From assembly GCA_964611755.1 (NCBI GenBank), contig CAZTBB010000013.1:1-37907 (forward strand): 37,907 nucleotides of DNA. The letters run 5' to 3'. Under the pieces are notes generated by a model. It did not search any database. It saw nothing but the letters and a program-made list of their open reading frames with translations, and was not told where the DNA came from. Positions 1 to 7,367 of the stretch are shown here, piece after piece; within the stretch, counting starts at the first letter, position 1, and every line of letters starts with the position of its first letter. This DNA is from CAZTBB01 sp964611755 (GTDB lineage: Bacteria; Pseudomonadota; Alphaproteobacteria; Micavibrionales; Micavibrionaceae). Both the position numbers and the translations under genes were made by a program.

Positions 1-398
1 ATGAGCTCACAGCGCTCAAAGAAACTCTCAAAACCCTGTCATGCCATTCCATGCACGTCAAAGACTGGAAAGGTGAGATCATCTTCATGCATAAGGTGAT
101 CGGCGGCGCGGCTGATCGTTCTTATGGCATTCATGTTGCCAAACTGGCCGGCATGCCCACACAGGCCATCAAGCGCGCCCAGCAGGTTCTAAAGACTTTG
201 GAAAAAGGCGGCCATTCCGGAAATGCGCCTTCTTTATCCAATGACCTTCCGCTATTCACATCCTCCGGCACAGCAGAGGATGAGACAACAGCCACAGATC
301 CGCTTGTGAATGCTCTTGAGGCGATCAACCCCGATGATTTATCACCGCGCGAAGCTCTCGACCAACTCTACGCACTCAAAAAAATTATAACCCCTTAA
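1..398 (+). CDS. mutS: DNA mismatch repair protein MutS, C-terminal end (5' truncated by window edge)
   Basis: The reading frame is open from the window edge and ends with TAA at 396-398. The protein tail matches the end of the MutS ATPase domain and the helical dimerisation segment after it: an ELTAL stretch, then IIFMHKVIGGAADRSYG, then HVAKLAGMP followed by the IKRAQQVL helix. MutS recognises base mismatches and recruits MutL in an ATP-dependent way. The N-terminal mismatch-binding domain and the Walker motifs lie outside the window. The last 50 or so residues are a low-complexity linker and a short helix (SPREALDQLYALKKII) that resembles the C-terminal tetramerisation motif of MutS. The family assignment is secure; nothing can be said about upstream context. 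Confidence 0.95.
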   Translation, partial: ELTALKETLKTLSCHSMHVKDWKGEIIFMHKVIGGAADRSYGIHVAKLAGMPTQAIKRAQQVLKTLEKGGHSGNAPSLSNDLPLFTSSGTAEDETTATDPLVNALEAINPDDLSPREALDQLYALKKIITP

Positions 399-496
399 AA
401 GTTTTTGCTTTTAAAATAGTTATTTAATAGACTGTGTCAGTAAGTTGCCAAGCTCGTCGGCACCCGAACTTTGAACCTCTAGCCATAACCGTAGCC

Positions 497-871
497 ATGC
501 CAAAAAAAATTCTGATTATTGATGATGACAAAATTGTCCGTAAACTTGTAGCTCAAACACTTGAAGACAATGGGTATCAGCATATAGCTGCTATCAATGG
601 AGCCCAAGGCCTTGAAATTGCCCATGATCAAAAGCCAGATGGCATTATCCTTGACCGCATTATGCCCGGCATTGATGGTAATCAGGTTTTGATCGAGCTA
701 AAAGAAAACGAAGACACCAAACATATTCCCGTTATTATGCTAACAAGCCGCGATAACATTGAAGACATCTCCGCCAGCCTCGAATTAGGTGCTATGGATT
801 ACATCGTCAAGCCGTTTGATGAAGACAATTTGATCATTCGCCTCGAGAATATGTTCCGCCGCACCAAATAA
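497..871 (+). CDS. Single-domain response regulator (CheY-like receiver)
   Basis: This 124-residue protein is a receiver domain with no output domain. The acidic pocket is D9-D10-D11 in the IIDDDK motif, the phospho-acceptor is D53 (ILDRIMPG), the conserved Thr is T83 (MLTSRD) and the conserved Lys is K105 (VKPFDE). Such proteins act by protein-protein contacts after phosphorylation, for example in motility, cell cycle or phosphorelay pathways. I chose the ATG at 497 because homologous receivers begin with a short Met-Pro-Lys-Lys-Ile stretch; an in-frame GTG at 434 would add 21 residues unlike a receiver. No strong Shine-Dalgarno is visible. It follows mutS by about 100 bases and no histidine kinase is adjacent, so its partner is unknown. 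Confidence 0.88.
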   Translation: MPKKILIIDDDKIVRKLVAQTLEDNGYQHIAAINGAQGLEIAHDQKPDGIILDRIMPGIDGNQVLIELKENEDTKHIPVIMLTSRDNIEDISASLELGAMDYIVKPFDEDNLIIRLENMFRRTK

Positions 872-967
872 GGCTTTCTAAAAAACCTAAATCCCATTTG
901 AAATTCTTGCCAAAATGCTCTATCAAGCATGACTGATATATGTTTGATAGAAATGGGTATGAGAATT

Positions 968-2023
968 ATGAGTTCCGAAACGATCAAAACAGATGCATTA
1001 ATTATTGGCGCGGGCCCCGTCGGCCTCTTTGCCGTGTTCGAGCTTGGCTTGCTTGATATTAAGTGCCATTTGATTGATATTCTGGATCGCCCGGGTGGCC
1101 AGTGCGCAGAGCTTTACCCTGAAAAACCGATCTATGACATTCCTGCATGGCCGGTTATCTCAGGGCAGGATTTGACCGATCGCCTGATGGAGCAGATTGC
1201 CCCCTTTGATCCAACCTTCCATTTCCAACAAATGGCCGAGGCGGTTGAAAAAACCGATAATGGCTGGCGCGTGACCACAGATATTGGCACGGTCTTTGAG
1301 ACAAAAGTCATTATCATTGCGGCGGGCGGCGGCTCATTCATGCCGAAAAAGCCCCCTATTCCGGGCATTGATGAGTATGAAGGCACATCTGTATTTTATG
1401 CTGTGCGCCAGATGGAACAGTTCCGCGGTAAGGATCTTGTGATTGTTGGCGGCGGTGACTCCGCGCTTGATTGGACGATTAACCTCCAGCCACTCGCAAA
1501 ATCAGTGACCCTTATCCATCGCCGTGATGAATTCCGTGCAGCCCCTGATAGCGTTGGCAAAATGCGCGCTCTTGTCGCCGAGGGCAAGATGAATTTTGAG
1601 ATTGGACAGGTCAAAGAATTGCATGGCGAGAATGGCCAGATCAATGCCATTACTATCCAAGATGCTGATAAAAATATGAAGCAGATTGAGTGTGAATGCC
1701 TGCTGCCTTTCTTCGGCCTCACAATGAAGCTTGGGCCGATTGCCAATTTTGGCTTAAACCTCGAACAGAACCTCATCCCTGTCGATACAGAGAAGTTTGA
1801 AACATCCACCGAAGGCATTTTTGCCATTGGTGATATCAACACCTATCCGGGCAAGCTCAAGCTGATCCTCTCCGGTTTCCATGAAGCCGCATTAATGTCA
1901 CGCCAGGCCTTTAAATATATCTATCCGGATAAACGCTTGCGCTTCGAATATACAACCTCTAGCTCATCCCTGCAGGAAAAGCTCGGCGTGGATGATGACC
2001 CACAAGCAAAAAAGAGCGCTTAA
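968..2023 (+). CDS. Ferredoxin--NADP+ reductase, thioredoxin-reductase-like type
   Basis: This cytoplasmic flavoprotein moves electrons between NADPH and ferredoxin or flavodoxin. It has the FAD-binding GAGPVG motif at residues 14-19, the PGGQC segment, a second dinucleotide-binding motif VIVGGGDSALDW for NADPH, and the C-terminal GDINTYPGKLKLI and SSLQEKLGV segments typical of the type 2 FNR family (YumC-like), which lacks the CxxC of thioredoxin reductase. Its length of 351 residues fits the family. The ATG at 968 gives the usual short N-terminus; in-frame ATGs at 929, 953 and 959 are alternatives. A 7Fe ferredoxin gene about 1.1 kb downstream on the other strand is a plausible partner. The stop codon lies inside a terminator stem. 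Confidence 0.92.
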   Translation: MSSETIKTDALIIGAGPVGLFAVFELGLLDIKCHLIDILDRPGGQCAELYPEKPIYDIPAWPVISGQDLTDRLMEQIAPFDPTFHFQQMAEAVEKTDNGWRVTTDIGTVFETKVIIIAAGGGSFMPKKPPIPGIDEYEGTSVFYAVRQMEQFRGKDLVIVGGGDSALDWTINLQPLAKSVTLIHRRDEFRAAPDSVGKMRALVAEGKMNFEIGQVKELHGENGQINAITIQDADKNMKQIECECLLPFFGLTMKLGPIANFGLNLEQNLIPVDTEKFETSTEGIFAIGDINTYPGKLKLILSGFHEAALMSRQAFKYIYPDKRLRFEYTTSSSSLQEKLGVDDDPQAKKSA

Positions 2024-2037
2024 TGCAAAGCGCTCTT
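2012..2037. terminator. Bidirectional intrinsic terminator between FNR and cysK
   Basis: A perfect 10-bp inverted repeat, AAGAGCGCTT / AAGCGCTCTT, with a 6-base loop overlaps the FNR stop codon. On the minus strand it is followed at once by a run of six T, so it is a good terminator for cysK; on the plus strand the T-rich tail (CGTTCTTATTC) is weaker. The two genes are convergent, and one hairpin can serve both. Confidence 0.8.
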
Positions 2038-2066
2038 CGTTCTTATTCAGGCGTAATTGAAGACGC

Positions 2067-3086
2067 TTAGTCGCCAAGGCCATCAAACAGCGCCGTTGAG
2101 ATGTAACGCTCGGCAAATGATGCTAAAATCACGACAATTGTTTTGCCTTTATTTTCCGGCATGCGCGCCACCTCGATAGCGGCGGCCATAGCCGCACCGG
2201 AGGAAATCCCGCCCGGTATCCCTTCGAGTTGGGCGAGCTCACGCGCCATTTCAAAGGCTTGCTCATTGGTAATCTGCACAGCGCCATCAACAAGGCTCTT
2301 ATCCAGATTGCTTGGAATAAAGCCCGCGCCAATTCCTTGAATTTTGTGGGGTCCGGGCTCACCACCTGAAATTACCGGACTATCTTTTGGTTCAACCGCA
2401 TAGGTGCGGAAGCCCTCTTTCTTCTGCTTTAATACGCGGGAAATACCTGTGAGTGTCCCCCCTGTCCCCACACCGGAGACAAGAATATCCGCAGCGCCGG
2501 CCGTATCCGTCCAGATTTCATGCGCCGTTGTTTCGCTATGAATTTGTGGGTTAGCAGGATTATCAAATTGCGCCGGCATAAATGAATCCGGCGTTTCAGC
2601 TAACAACTCATTGGCTTTCTCAATCGCGCCCTTCATCCCTTTTTCAGCTGGTGTCAAAACAAGCTCAGCCCCATAAAAACGCAACATCTTACGGCGCTCT
2701 ATCGACATGCTTTCCGGCATTGCCAAAATCAACTTATAGCCTTTTGAGGCGGCTACAAACGCAAGACCAATACCTGTATTTCCAGATGTTGGCTCAATCA
2801 ATGTTGTTTTCCCCGGCGTAATTTGACCAGTGCGCTCGGCGGCTTCAATCATTCCAAAGGCAATACGGTCTTTAACCGAAGCCACAGGGTTAAAAAACTC
2901 CAGCTTGGCCAGAATATCGGCCTCCAGCCCGTGTTTTTCCATGAATTTGGATACACGCACGACCGGTGTGTTGCCTATTGTCTCCAGGATATTGCCATAG
3001 ACATGCCCACGGCTTTCCGGATTGGGTCTAAGCGCTTGTGGAGTTTGTGTTTGTGTTTGTGTTTGTGTCTGTGTCTGTGGCTGCTG
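2067..3086 (-). CDS. cysK: Cysteine synthase (O-acetylserine sulfhydrylase), 5' end lost in assembly gap
   Basis: This PLP enzyme makes L-cysteine from O-acetylserine and sulfide. The catalytic lysine lies in NPVASVKDRI, the substrate loop in TSGNTGIG and the phosphate-binding loop in GVGTGGTLTG. The frame does not begin at the first internal start codon (2960): upstream codons encode YGNILETIGNTPVVRVSKF, the conserved CysK N-terminus, preceded by PESRGHV and a Gln/Thr repeat, and stay open into the N run. No ATG, GTG or TTG occurs between 2961 and 3086 in this frame, so the true start is in or beyond the gap. The Gln/Thr-rich extension is not typical of CysK. The gene ends just before a bidirectional terminator. 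Confidence 0.92.
   Translation of the reverse strand, partial: QQPQTQTQTQTQTQTPQALRPNPESRGHVYGNILETIGNTPVVRVSKFMEKHGLEADILAKLEFFNPVASVKDRIAFGMIEAAERTGQITPGKTTLIEPTSGNTGIGLAFVAASKGYKLILAMPESMSIERRKMLRFYGAELVLTPAEKGMKGAIEKANELLAETPDSFMPAQFDNPANPQIHSETTAHEIWTDTAGAADILVSGVGTGGTLTGISRVLKQKKEGFRTYAVEPKDSPVISGGEPGPHKIQGIGAGFIPSNLDKSLVDGAVQITNEQAFEMARELAQLEGIPGGISSGAAMAAAIEVARMPENKGKTIVVILASFAERYISTALFDGLGD
3042..3080 (-). repeat. cysK: Hexanucleotide tandem repeat coding for Gln-Thr repeats in CysK
   Basis: On the plus strand the unit TTTGTG recurs about four times, followed by two TCTGTG variants; on the coding strand it reads as alternating Gln and Thr codons. The unit length of six keeps the frame, so copy-number change would lengthen or shorten the N-terminal extension without inactivating the gene. 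The repeat abuts the assembly gap and probably caused it. Confidence 0.85.
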
Positions 3087-3096
3087 NNNNNNNNNN
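3087..3096. other. Assembly gap (10 N)
   Basis: Ten unknown bases lie directly beside the Gln-Thr coding repeat. The true gap size is unknown. The cysK start codon and its promoter must lie in or across it. Confidence 1.
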
Positions 3097-3127
3097 CTTT
3101 ATAGATCTGAATGTATGCGCATTCGCC

Positions 3128-3466
3128 TTAATCGCCTTCGCCAGGCTCCGGGCTGAAATGCTCTTTATATTTGTTTTCTTTGTCCTTCATCTCCTCTGCT
3201 TCAGGCAATGGCGGACGTGTTGTTGTTATATTCGGCCATTTTTCGGAATAGTCACGGTTAAGCTCTAACCATTTCTCTGCTTTTTCATCCGTGTCCGGCA
3301 AAATCGCCTCGATCGGACATTCCGGTTCACACACGCCGCAATCAATACACTCATCGGGATTAATCACCAACATGTTCTCGCCCTCATAGAAACAGTCCAC
3401 CGGACAGACTTCAACGCAGTCAGTGTACTTACAGCGGATACAAACATCTGTCACAACAAATGTCAT
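3128..3466 (-). CDS. fdxA: 7Fe ferredoxin (3Fe-4S / 4Fe-4S), FdxA type
   Basis: This 112-residue soluble electron carrier has the seven-iron ferredoxin pattern: C9, C17 and C50 can bind the 3Fe-4S cluster and C21, C40, C43 and C46 the 4Fe-4S cluster, in the characteristic CKYTDCVEVCPVDC and CIDCGVCEPECP motifs. The C-terminal half is the charged extension usual for FdxA. The start is set by a clear AAAGGAG Shine-Dalgarno about 11 bases upstream of the ATG at 3466; the frame continues upstream but without family similarity. It may deliver or accept electrons from the FNR encoded nearby (inference). The region between its stop and cysK contains the assembly gap. Confidence 0.95.
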   Translation of the reverse strand: MTFVVTDVCIRCKYTDCVEVCPVDCFYEGENMLVINPDECIDCGVCEPECPIEAILPDTDEKAEKWLELNRDYSEKWPNITTTRPPLPEAEEMKDKENKYKEHFSPEPGEGD

Positions 3467-3578
3467 AGCGTTTCGAGCTCCTTTAATTCGTCTTTTTTCT
3501 ACACGCATTTATGCGCAAAAAAGAACAATAGTGCCGCCCCTCTCCCAAGGCAAGGCCAATCGGATGAAAAAGAAAAAT

Positions 3579-3593
3579 GTTCTTGTTTTGTTC
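3579..3593 (+). promoter_or_regulatory. LexA (SOS) box upstream of the Y-family polymerase
   Basis: The sequence is GTTC-TTGTTTT-GTTC, an exact match to the alphaproteobacterial LexA consensus GTTC-N7-GTTC. It covers the candidate -35 element of the promoter for the gene at 3651, the classic repressor arrangement. Confidence 0.82.
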
Positions 3594-3611
3594 TAAAAAT
3601 AGATCTATAAT
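3583..3611 (+). promoter_or_regulatory. Sigma-70-type promoter of the Y-family polymerase gene
   Basis: A -35 candidate TTGTTT (3583-3588) and a perfect -10 TATAAT (3606-3611) are separated by 17 bases. The -35 lies inside the LexA box. The start codon follows 40 bases after the -10. Confidence 0.7.
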
Positions 3612-3650
3612 CAAATCTTATACAGCACATATCAAAAAAGCCCTTCAACC

Positions 3651-4931
3651 ATGGAAAAAAGCCCCGATTTTAAATGGATGTTTTTGGACCTCAACAGCTA
3701 TTTCGCCAGCGTTGAGCAGCAAGAAAACCCGCAACTGCGCGGCAAACCTGTGGCTGTTGTGCCCATGGATACACCGCACACATGTGCCATTGCCGCCTCC
3801 TATGAGGCCAAAGCTTACGGCGTTAAAACGGGCACGATCATCCGTGATGCCAAGCGCATGTGTCCGAACCTGACCTGTGTGTTGGCACGCCATAATGTCT
3901 ATGTCGATTACCATCACCGCATCTTGGAGGAAATCATCAAACACGCTCCGATCCATACGGTTTGCTCAATTGATGAGCTATCCTCACGCCTCTCCCCCAG
4001 CAAGCGCAATAAAGAGCACGCACACCAACTGGCTGCCAAAATCAAAAATGGCCTACGCCAGAATGTGGGTGAAGCCATTCGTTGCTCGATTGGGTTTGCC
4101 CCCAACAGCCTCCTCGCAAAAATGGCCACCGATATGCAAAAACCTGACGGGCTGGTTTTTATTGAGCAAGACACACTCAAAGATCAGCTCTGCTCTCTTA
4201 AGCTCACAGACATCCCCGGTATTGGCATCAATATGGAACGCCGCCTGCACCGCGCCGGTATTTTTACCCTCGAGCAATTCTGGAGCACCTCCCCCAAACA
4301 TGCACGCAAAATCTGGGGCAGCGTTGAGGGGGAGCGCTTTTGGTACTGGTTGCATGGCTATGATTTTGAACGCCAGAGCACCAACAGCTCCATGATTGGC
4401 CATAGCCGGATCCTAGACCCCAATCTGCGCAGCCCCGATATGGCACGCCTGATGGCCAGACGCCTGCTTAGCAAAGCGACCTTTCGCCTGCGCCAAAAAA
4501 ACCTGTATGCAGGTCGTCTTGCCTTGAGCATCCGCGCCGTAGATGGGCCAAAATGGAGCCGTGATATGAAGATATCACCTGCGGATGATCCTTTCACATT
4601 CCTTGCCCATCTCGATCAATTATGGGATCAGGCCATGCATGATTTCCAATCCATTCCGCTGAAGCCCCTGCGCTTTAAAAAAGTATCAACACTGCTGATG
4701 GGGCTGAATAAGCATGGTGAAATCACGAATGACCTCTTCGATCAGTCCTCCGCGGATCAAACCATACGCAGTGCCAAAAATGATGCACTGACTCAGGCCT
4801 TGGATAAGCTTCAACATAAATATAAGAAAGAGATGGTGACGCTCGGCACGCCGCCCAAAACACTCGCCGGGCATGTCGGCACAAAGATCGCCTTTAGCCG
4901 CGTCCCCGATAAAAAAGAATTCTGGAGTTAG
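3651..4931 (+). CDS. Y-family translesion DNA polymerase (UmuC/DinB-like)
   Basis: This 426-residue protein should copy past damaged template bases. The catalytic carboxylates are all present: D13 in FLDLNSYFASVE, and D108 and E109 in CSIDE. The D-x-N spelling of the first motif resembles UmuC more than DinB; Y17-F18 sits at the steric-gate position. The helix-hairpin-helix region (LTDIPGIGINMERRL), the little-finger domain and a C-terminal KIAFSRVPD segment follow. Because the catalytic residues are intact, it is not the inactive ImuB protein of the dnaE2 cassette. No umuD or imuA gene is adjacent. A LexA box and promoter directly upstream point to SOS induction. It converges on the carbonic anhydrase gene with four bases between the two stop codons. 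Confidence 0.92.
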   Translation: MEKSPDFKWMFLDLNSYFASVEQQENPQLRGKPVAVVPMDTPHTCAIAASYEAKAYGVKTGTIIRDAKRMCPNLTCVLARHNVYVDYHHRILEEIIKHAPIHTVCSIDELSSRLSPSKRNKEHAHQLAAKIKNGLRQNVGEAIRCSIGFAPNSLLAKMATDMQKPDGLVFIEQDTLKDQLCSLKLTDIPGIGINMERRLHRAGIFTLEQFWSTSPKHARKIWGSVEGERFWYWLHGYDFERQSTNSSMIGHSRILDPNLRSPDMARLMARRLLSKATFRLRQKNLYAGRLALSIRAVDGPKWSRDMKISPADDPFTFLAHLDQLWDQAMHDFQSIPLKPLRFKKVSTLLMGLNKHGEITNDLFDQSSADQTIRSAKNDALTQALDKLQHKYKKEMVTLGTPPKTLAGHVGTKIAFSRVPDKKEFWS

Positions 4932-4935
4932 GCTA

Positions 4936-5697
4936 TTAACGCCCTTGGATAACGCGATCATTCAAGGGTTGAATGGGTCGCGCATTCACCGGAAACATCT
5001 CTTGAAATGCGGTTAATTGATCGGCTGAAATCTCGACAGGCGCGGTCAGAACATGCCACTTCACACCTTCTGAACATGGCGGCGTCGTCAGGGAACCGTC
5101 ATAGCGAAAATAATTGCGCGTATTCGGCAACAAATCCGTTACATCCATGATCATATTTTCATCCGTGACGGTCTCACCTTTCTTGGATGGTGCATTGGTC
5201 CAGATCATATCAACGGTGCGGTTGTAATCACCAACCTTAATCAACACGCCAAGAACAGCCAAACCGCCATTAGCATCTTTATGCACGAAATGGGCTTCCA
5301 TCGGGTATGGCGCACCATCAATATAATGTTCGCTCGGTGTATGAAAATGTAACTGCAATAAATCATAGCTCGCATCACCAACCATCATTTTGCTGCCTTC
5401 GGTAAAATTGGCCTGAATCGTATGCCCATTATTCACCACAGACAAAGGCGTTGGCTGGTACTCAAGGCGCATCCCCTCAAGATCCGTGCCTGCATAACGG
5501 TCAATATTAATCGGTGATTGCTCTTTCCCTGTTTTACACAGCGCATAATCCTCACTGATATCGCCCCAATATTGCGCGGCGTGTTTTCCGTGATAGCCCC
5601 AATGTTTCTTATCCTTGGCAGCCAGCACATCTGCAGAACCAACAGACAAGGCAGCAATCGCACAGGCCGTAACCGCTAACAATTTAGTGAATGTCAT
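4936..5697 (-). CDS. Alpha-type carbonic anhydrase, periplasmic
   Basis: This enzyme interconverts CO2 and bicarbonate. The zinc ligands are H117 and H119 in LQLHFHTPSEH and H136 in MEAHFVH; the TTPPCSEGVKW segment and the QSPINI motif are typical of the alpha class. C54 and C208 probably form the conserved disulfide, consistent with export. An N-terminal signal peptide of about 26 residues ends at VLA. The ATG at 5697 is chosen because GGAGAG lies just upstream and the signal peptide begins there; a longer frame to 5760 adds no family sequence. The divergent trmFO gene starts about 115 bases away. Confidence 0.94.
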   Translation of the reverse strand: MTFTKLLAVTACAIAALSVGSADVLAAKDKKHWGYHGKHAAQYWGDISEDYALCKTGKEQSPINIDRYAGTDLEGMRLEYQPTPLSVVNNGHTIQANFTEGSKMMVGDASYDLLQLHFHTPSEHYIDGAPYPMEAHFVHKDANGGLAVLGVLIKVGDYNRTVDMIWTNAPSKKGETVTDENMIMDVTDLLPNTRNYFRYDGSLTTPPCSEGVKWHVLTAPVEISADQLTAFQEMFPVNARPIQPLNDRVIQGR

Positions 5698-5813
5698 ATC
5701 TTCTCTCCTCAAAAACGTTATTCTACCGATAAGAATAAGCGGAATCATCAACAGAGTCACCCCCTTCAGGATTATTTTGCACTTTGGGCTGAACGGTGCT
5801 AAAACTCTGCGCC

Positions 5814-7253
5814 ATGAGCAATAAAACCTTACATATTATCGGGGCTGGCCTCGCCGGAAGCGAAGCCGCATGGCAAGCGGCCAATATGGGCGTGCAGGTG
5901 ATTTTGCATGAAATGCGCCCGGTCAAACAAACCCACGCCCACCAAACCGATGGCTGTGCCGAACTGGTTTGCTCGAATTCATTCCGCTCCGATGACCATG
6001 AACATAATGCCGTTGGCCTGCTGCACGAAGAAATGCGCCTCTGTAACTCCCTGATCATGCGTGAGGGCGGCTTGGCGGCCGTGCCTGCTGGCGGCGCGCT
6101 CGCGGTTGATCGCGATATATTCTCGGCCGGTGTGACCAAGGCTCTCGAGGACCATCCCAATATTACGATTGAGCGCGGCGAGATTGATGGCCTGCCGCCG
6201 GAGGACTGGGATCATGTGATTATTGCCACAGGCCCCCTCACCTCCGATCCATTGGCGCGGGCCATTCAAGAGCTCAGCGGCGAAGGTGAGCTGGCCTTCT
6301 TTGATGCGATTGCCCCGATTGTCCACCGCGAGAGCATCAATATGGATGTGGCGTGGTTCCAATCCCGCTATGATAAAGTTGGCCCGGCCGGAGATGGTAA
6401 AGACTATATCAATTGCCCCATGACCAAGGATCAGTATGAAGCCTTTATTGCCGCGCTGACTTCTGCCGAATATGGCCTGTTCAAAGAATGGGAGCTGCCC
6501 TCGGGGAGCAAAACTCTGGCCGAACAAGAAGAAGACACCCCGTATTTTGAGGGCTGTATGCCGATCGAGATTATGGCCGCGCGTGGCATCGAAACCTTAC
6601 GCTTTGGACCTATGAAGCCCGTAGGCCTGACCAATCCGCACACCGGGCAAGAACCGCATGCGGTTGTGCAATTACGCCAGGATAATGCCCTTGGCACGCT
6701 CTATAATATGGTTGGCTTTCAAACCAAAATGAAATGGGGCGAACAAACCCGCGTTTTCAAAACCATTCCTGGATTGGAAAATGCCGAATTTGCAAGACTT
6801 GGCGGGCTGCACCGCAACACCTTCATTAATTCACCCAAATTATTGGATGAAACGCTGCGCCTCAAAGCACAGCCACGTTTAAGATTTGCCGGACAAATCA
6901 CAGGCTGTGAGGGATATGTCGAAAGCGCCTCGGTTGGCCTGATGACGGGCCGTTTTGCCGCGAGCGATATACTTGGCCTTCCCTATAGTGCCCCACCACA
7001 AGAAACTGCGATGGGCGCGCTGATTGGTCATATCACAGGCGGTGCGCAAGCTGACAGCTTCCAGCCCATGAACATTAATTTCGGGCTATTTCCGCCCTTA
7101 ACCAAAGAACAAGCAACGCAGGAATACGTGAACAAGGCCGGCAAAACCAAGCTAGCCAAGCTCAAGGGAAAAGATCGCAAGAAGGCTTATTCCGTTCGTG
7201 CGCTTGATGCCCTTAGCGTATGGCTTGATGAAAACACTCAAAAAGCGGCCTAA
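5814..7253 (+). CDS. trmFO: tRNA (uracil-54-C5)-methyltransferase, folate- and FAD-dependent (TrmFO)
   Basis: TrmFO makes 5-methyluridine at position 54 of the tRNA T-loop using methylenetetrahydrofolate and FADH2. The N-terminal FAD motif IIGAGLAGSEAAW, the MRPVKQT segment, the CAELVCSNSFRS stretch with C53 (matching the flavin-proximal cysteine known in the family), GPLTSDPLA, and the C-terminal GGAQADSFQPMNINFGLFPP block are all characteristic. The length of 479 residues is a little over the usual 440-470. The ATG at 5814 begins the family N-terminus (MSNKTLHIIGAG). It stands alone between the divergent carbonic anhydrase and a FecR-domain gene. Confidence 0.96.
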   Translation: MSNKTLHIIGAGLAGSEAAWQAANMGVQVILHEMRPVKQTHAHQTDGCAELVCSNSFRSDDHEHNAVGLLHEEMRLCNSLIMREGGLAAVPAGGALAVDRDIFSAGVTKALEDHPNITIERGEIDGLPPEDWDHVIIATGPLTSDPLARAIQELSGEGELAFFDAIAPIVHRESINMDVAWFQSRYDKVGPAGDGKDYINCPMTKDQYEAFIAALTSAEYGLFKEWELPSGSKTLAEQEEDTPYFEGCMPIEIMAARGIETLRFGPMKPVGLTNPHTGQEPHAVVQLRQDNALGTLYNMVGFQTKMKWGEQTRVFKTIPGLENAEFARLGGLHRNTFINSPKLLDETLRLKAQPRLRFAGQITGCEGYVESASVGLMTGRFAASDILGLPYSAPPQETAMGALIGHITGGAQADSFQPMNINFGLFPPLTKEQATQEYVNKAGKTKLAKLKGKDRKKAYSVRALDALSVWLDENTQKAA

Positions 7254-7285
7254 CCCCCTCATAGAAAAGATAAAACTTTATGGAA

Positions 7286-7304
7286 TATTGAGAAATTCTC
7301 AATA
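7286..7304. promoter_or_regulatory. Palindromic operator candidate upstream of the FecR-domain gene
   Basis: TATTGAGAAATTCTCAATA is a perfect 9-bp inverted repeat around a single central base. It overlaps the start of the candidate -35 of the promoter for the gene at 7368, so a dimeric repressor bound here would block transcription. I cannot name the regulator. Confidence 0.6.
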
Positions 7305-7331
7305 GGCATATGCTATTCTAAAGACTATAAT
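7303..7331 (+). promoter_or_regulatory. Promoter candidate for the FecR-domain gene
   Basis: A perfect -10 TATAAT (7326-7331) has a moderate -35 candidate TAGGCA 17 bases upstream. The intergenic region is AT-rich, unlike its surroundings. The start codon of the FecR-domain gene follows at 7368 with GGGAT and AGAG before it. Confidence 0.55.
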
Positions 7332-7367
7332 AGCAATAATTGTAATTTCTTTTATGGGATAGAGATA

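Noticed and set aside
395..414. TTAAAAG / CTTTTAA stem after mutS as a terminator
   Set aside because: The 7-bp stem is almost all A-T and has no clear T-tract, so it is too weak to call.
3042..3080. Tandem repeats considered as a CRISPR array
   Set aside because: The units are six bases with no spacers and are part of the cysK reading frame.
3038..3268. Plus-strand open frame running through the N gap
   Set aside because: It depends on unknown bases and is antisense to cysK and fdxA; the repeated Phe-Val codons come from the hexanucleotide repeat.
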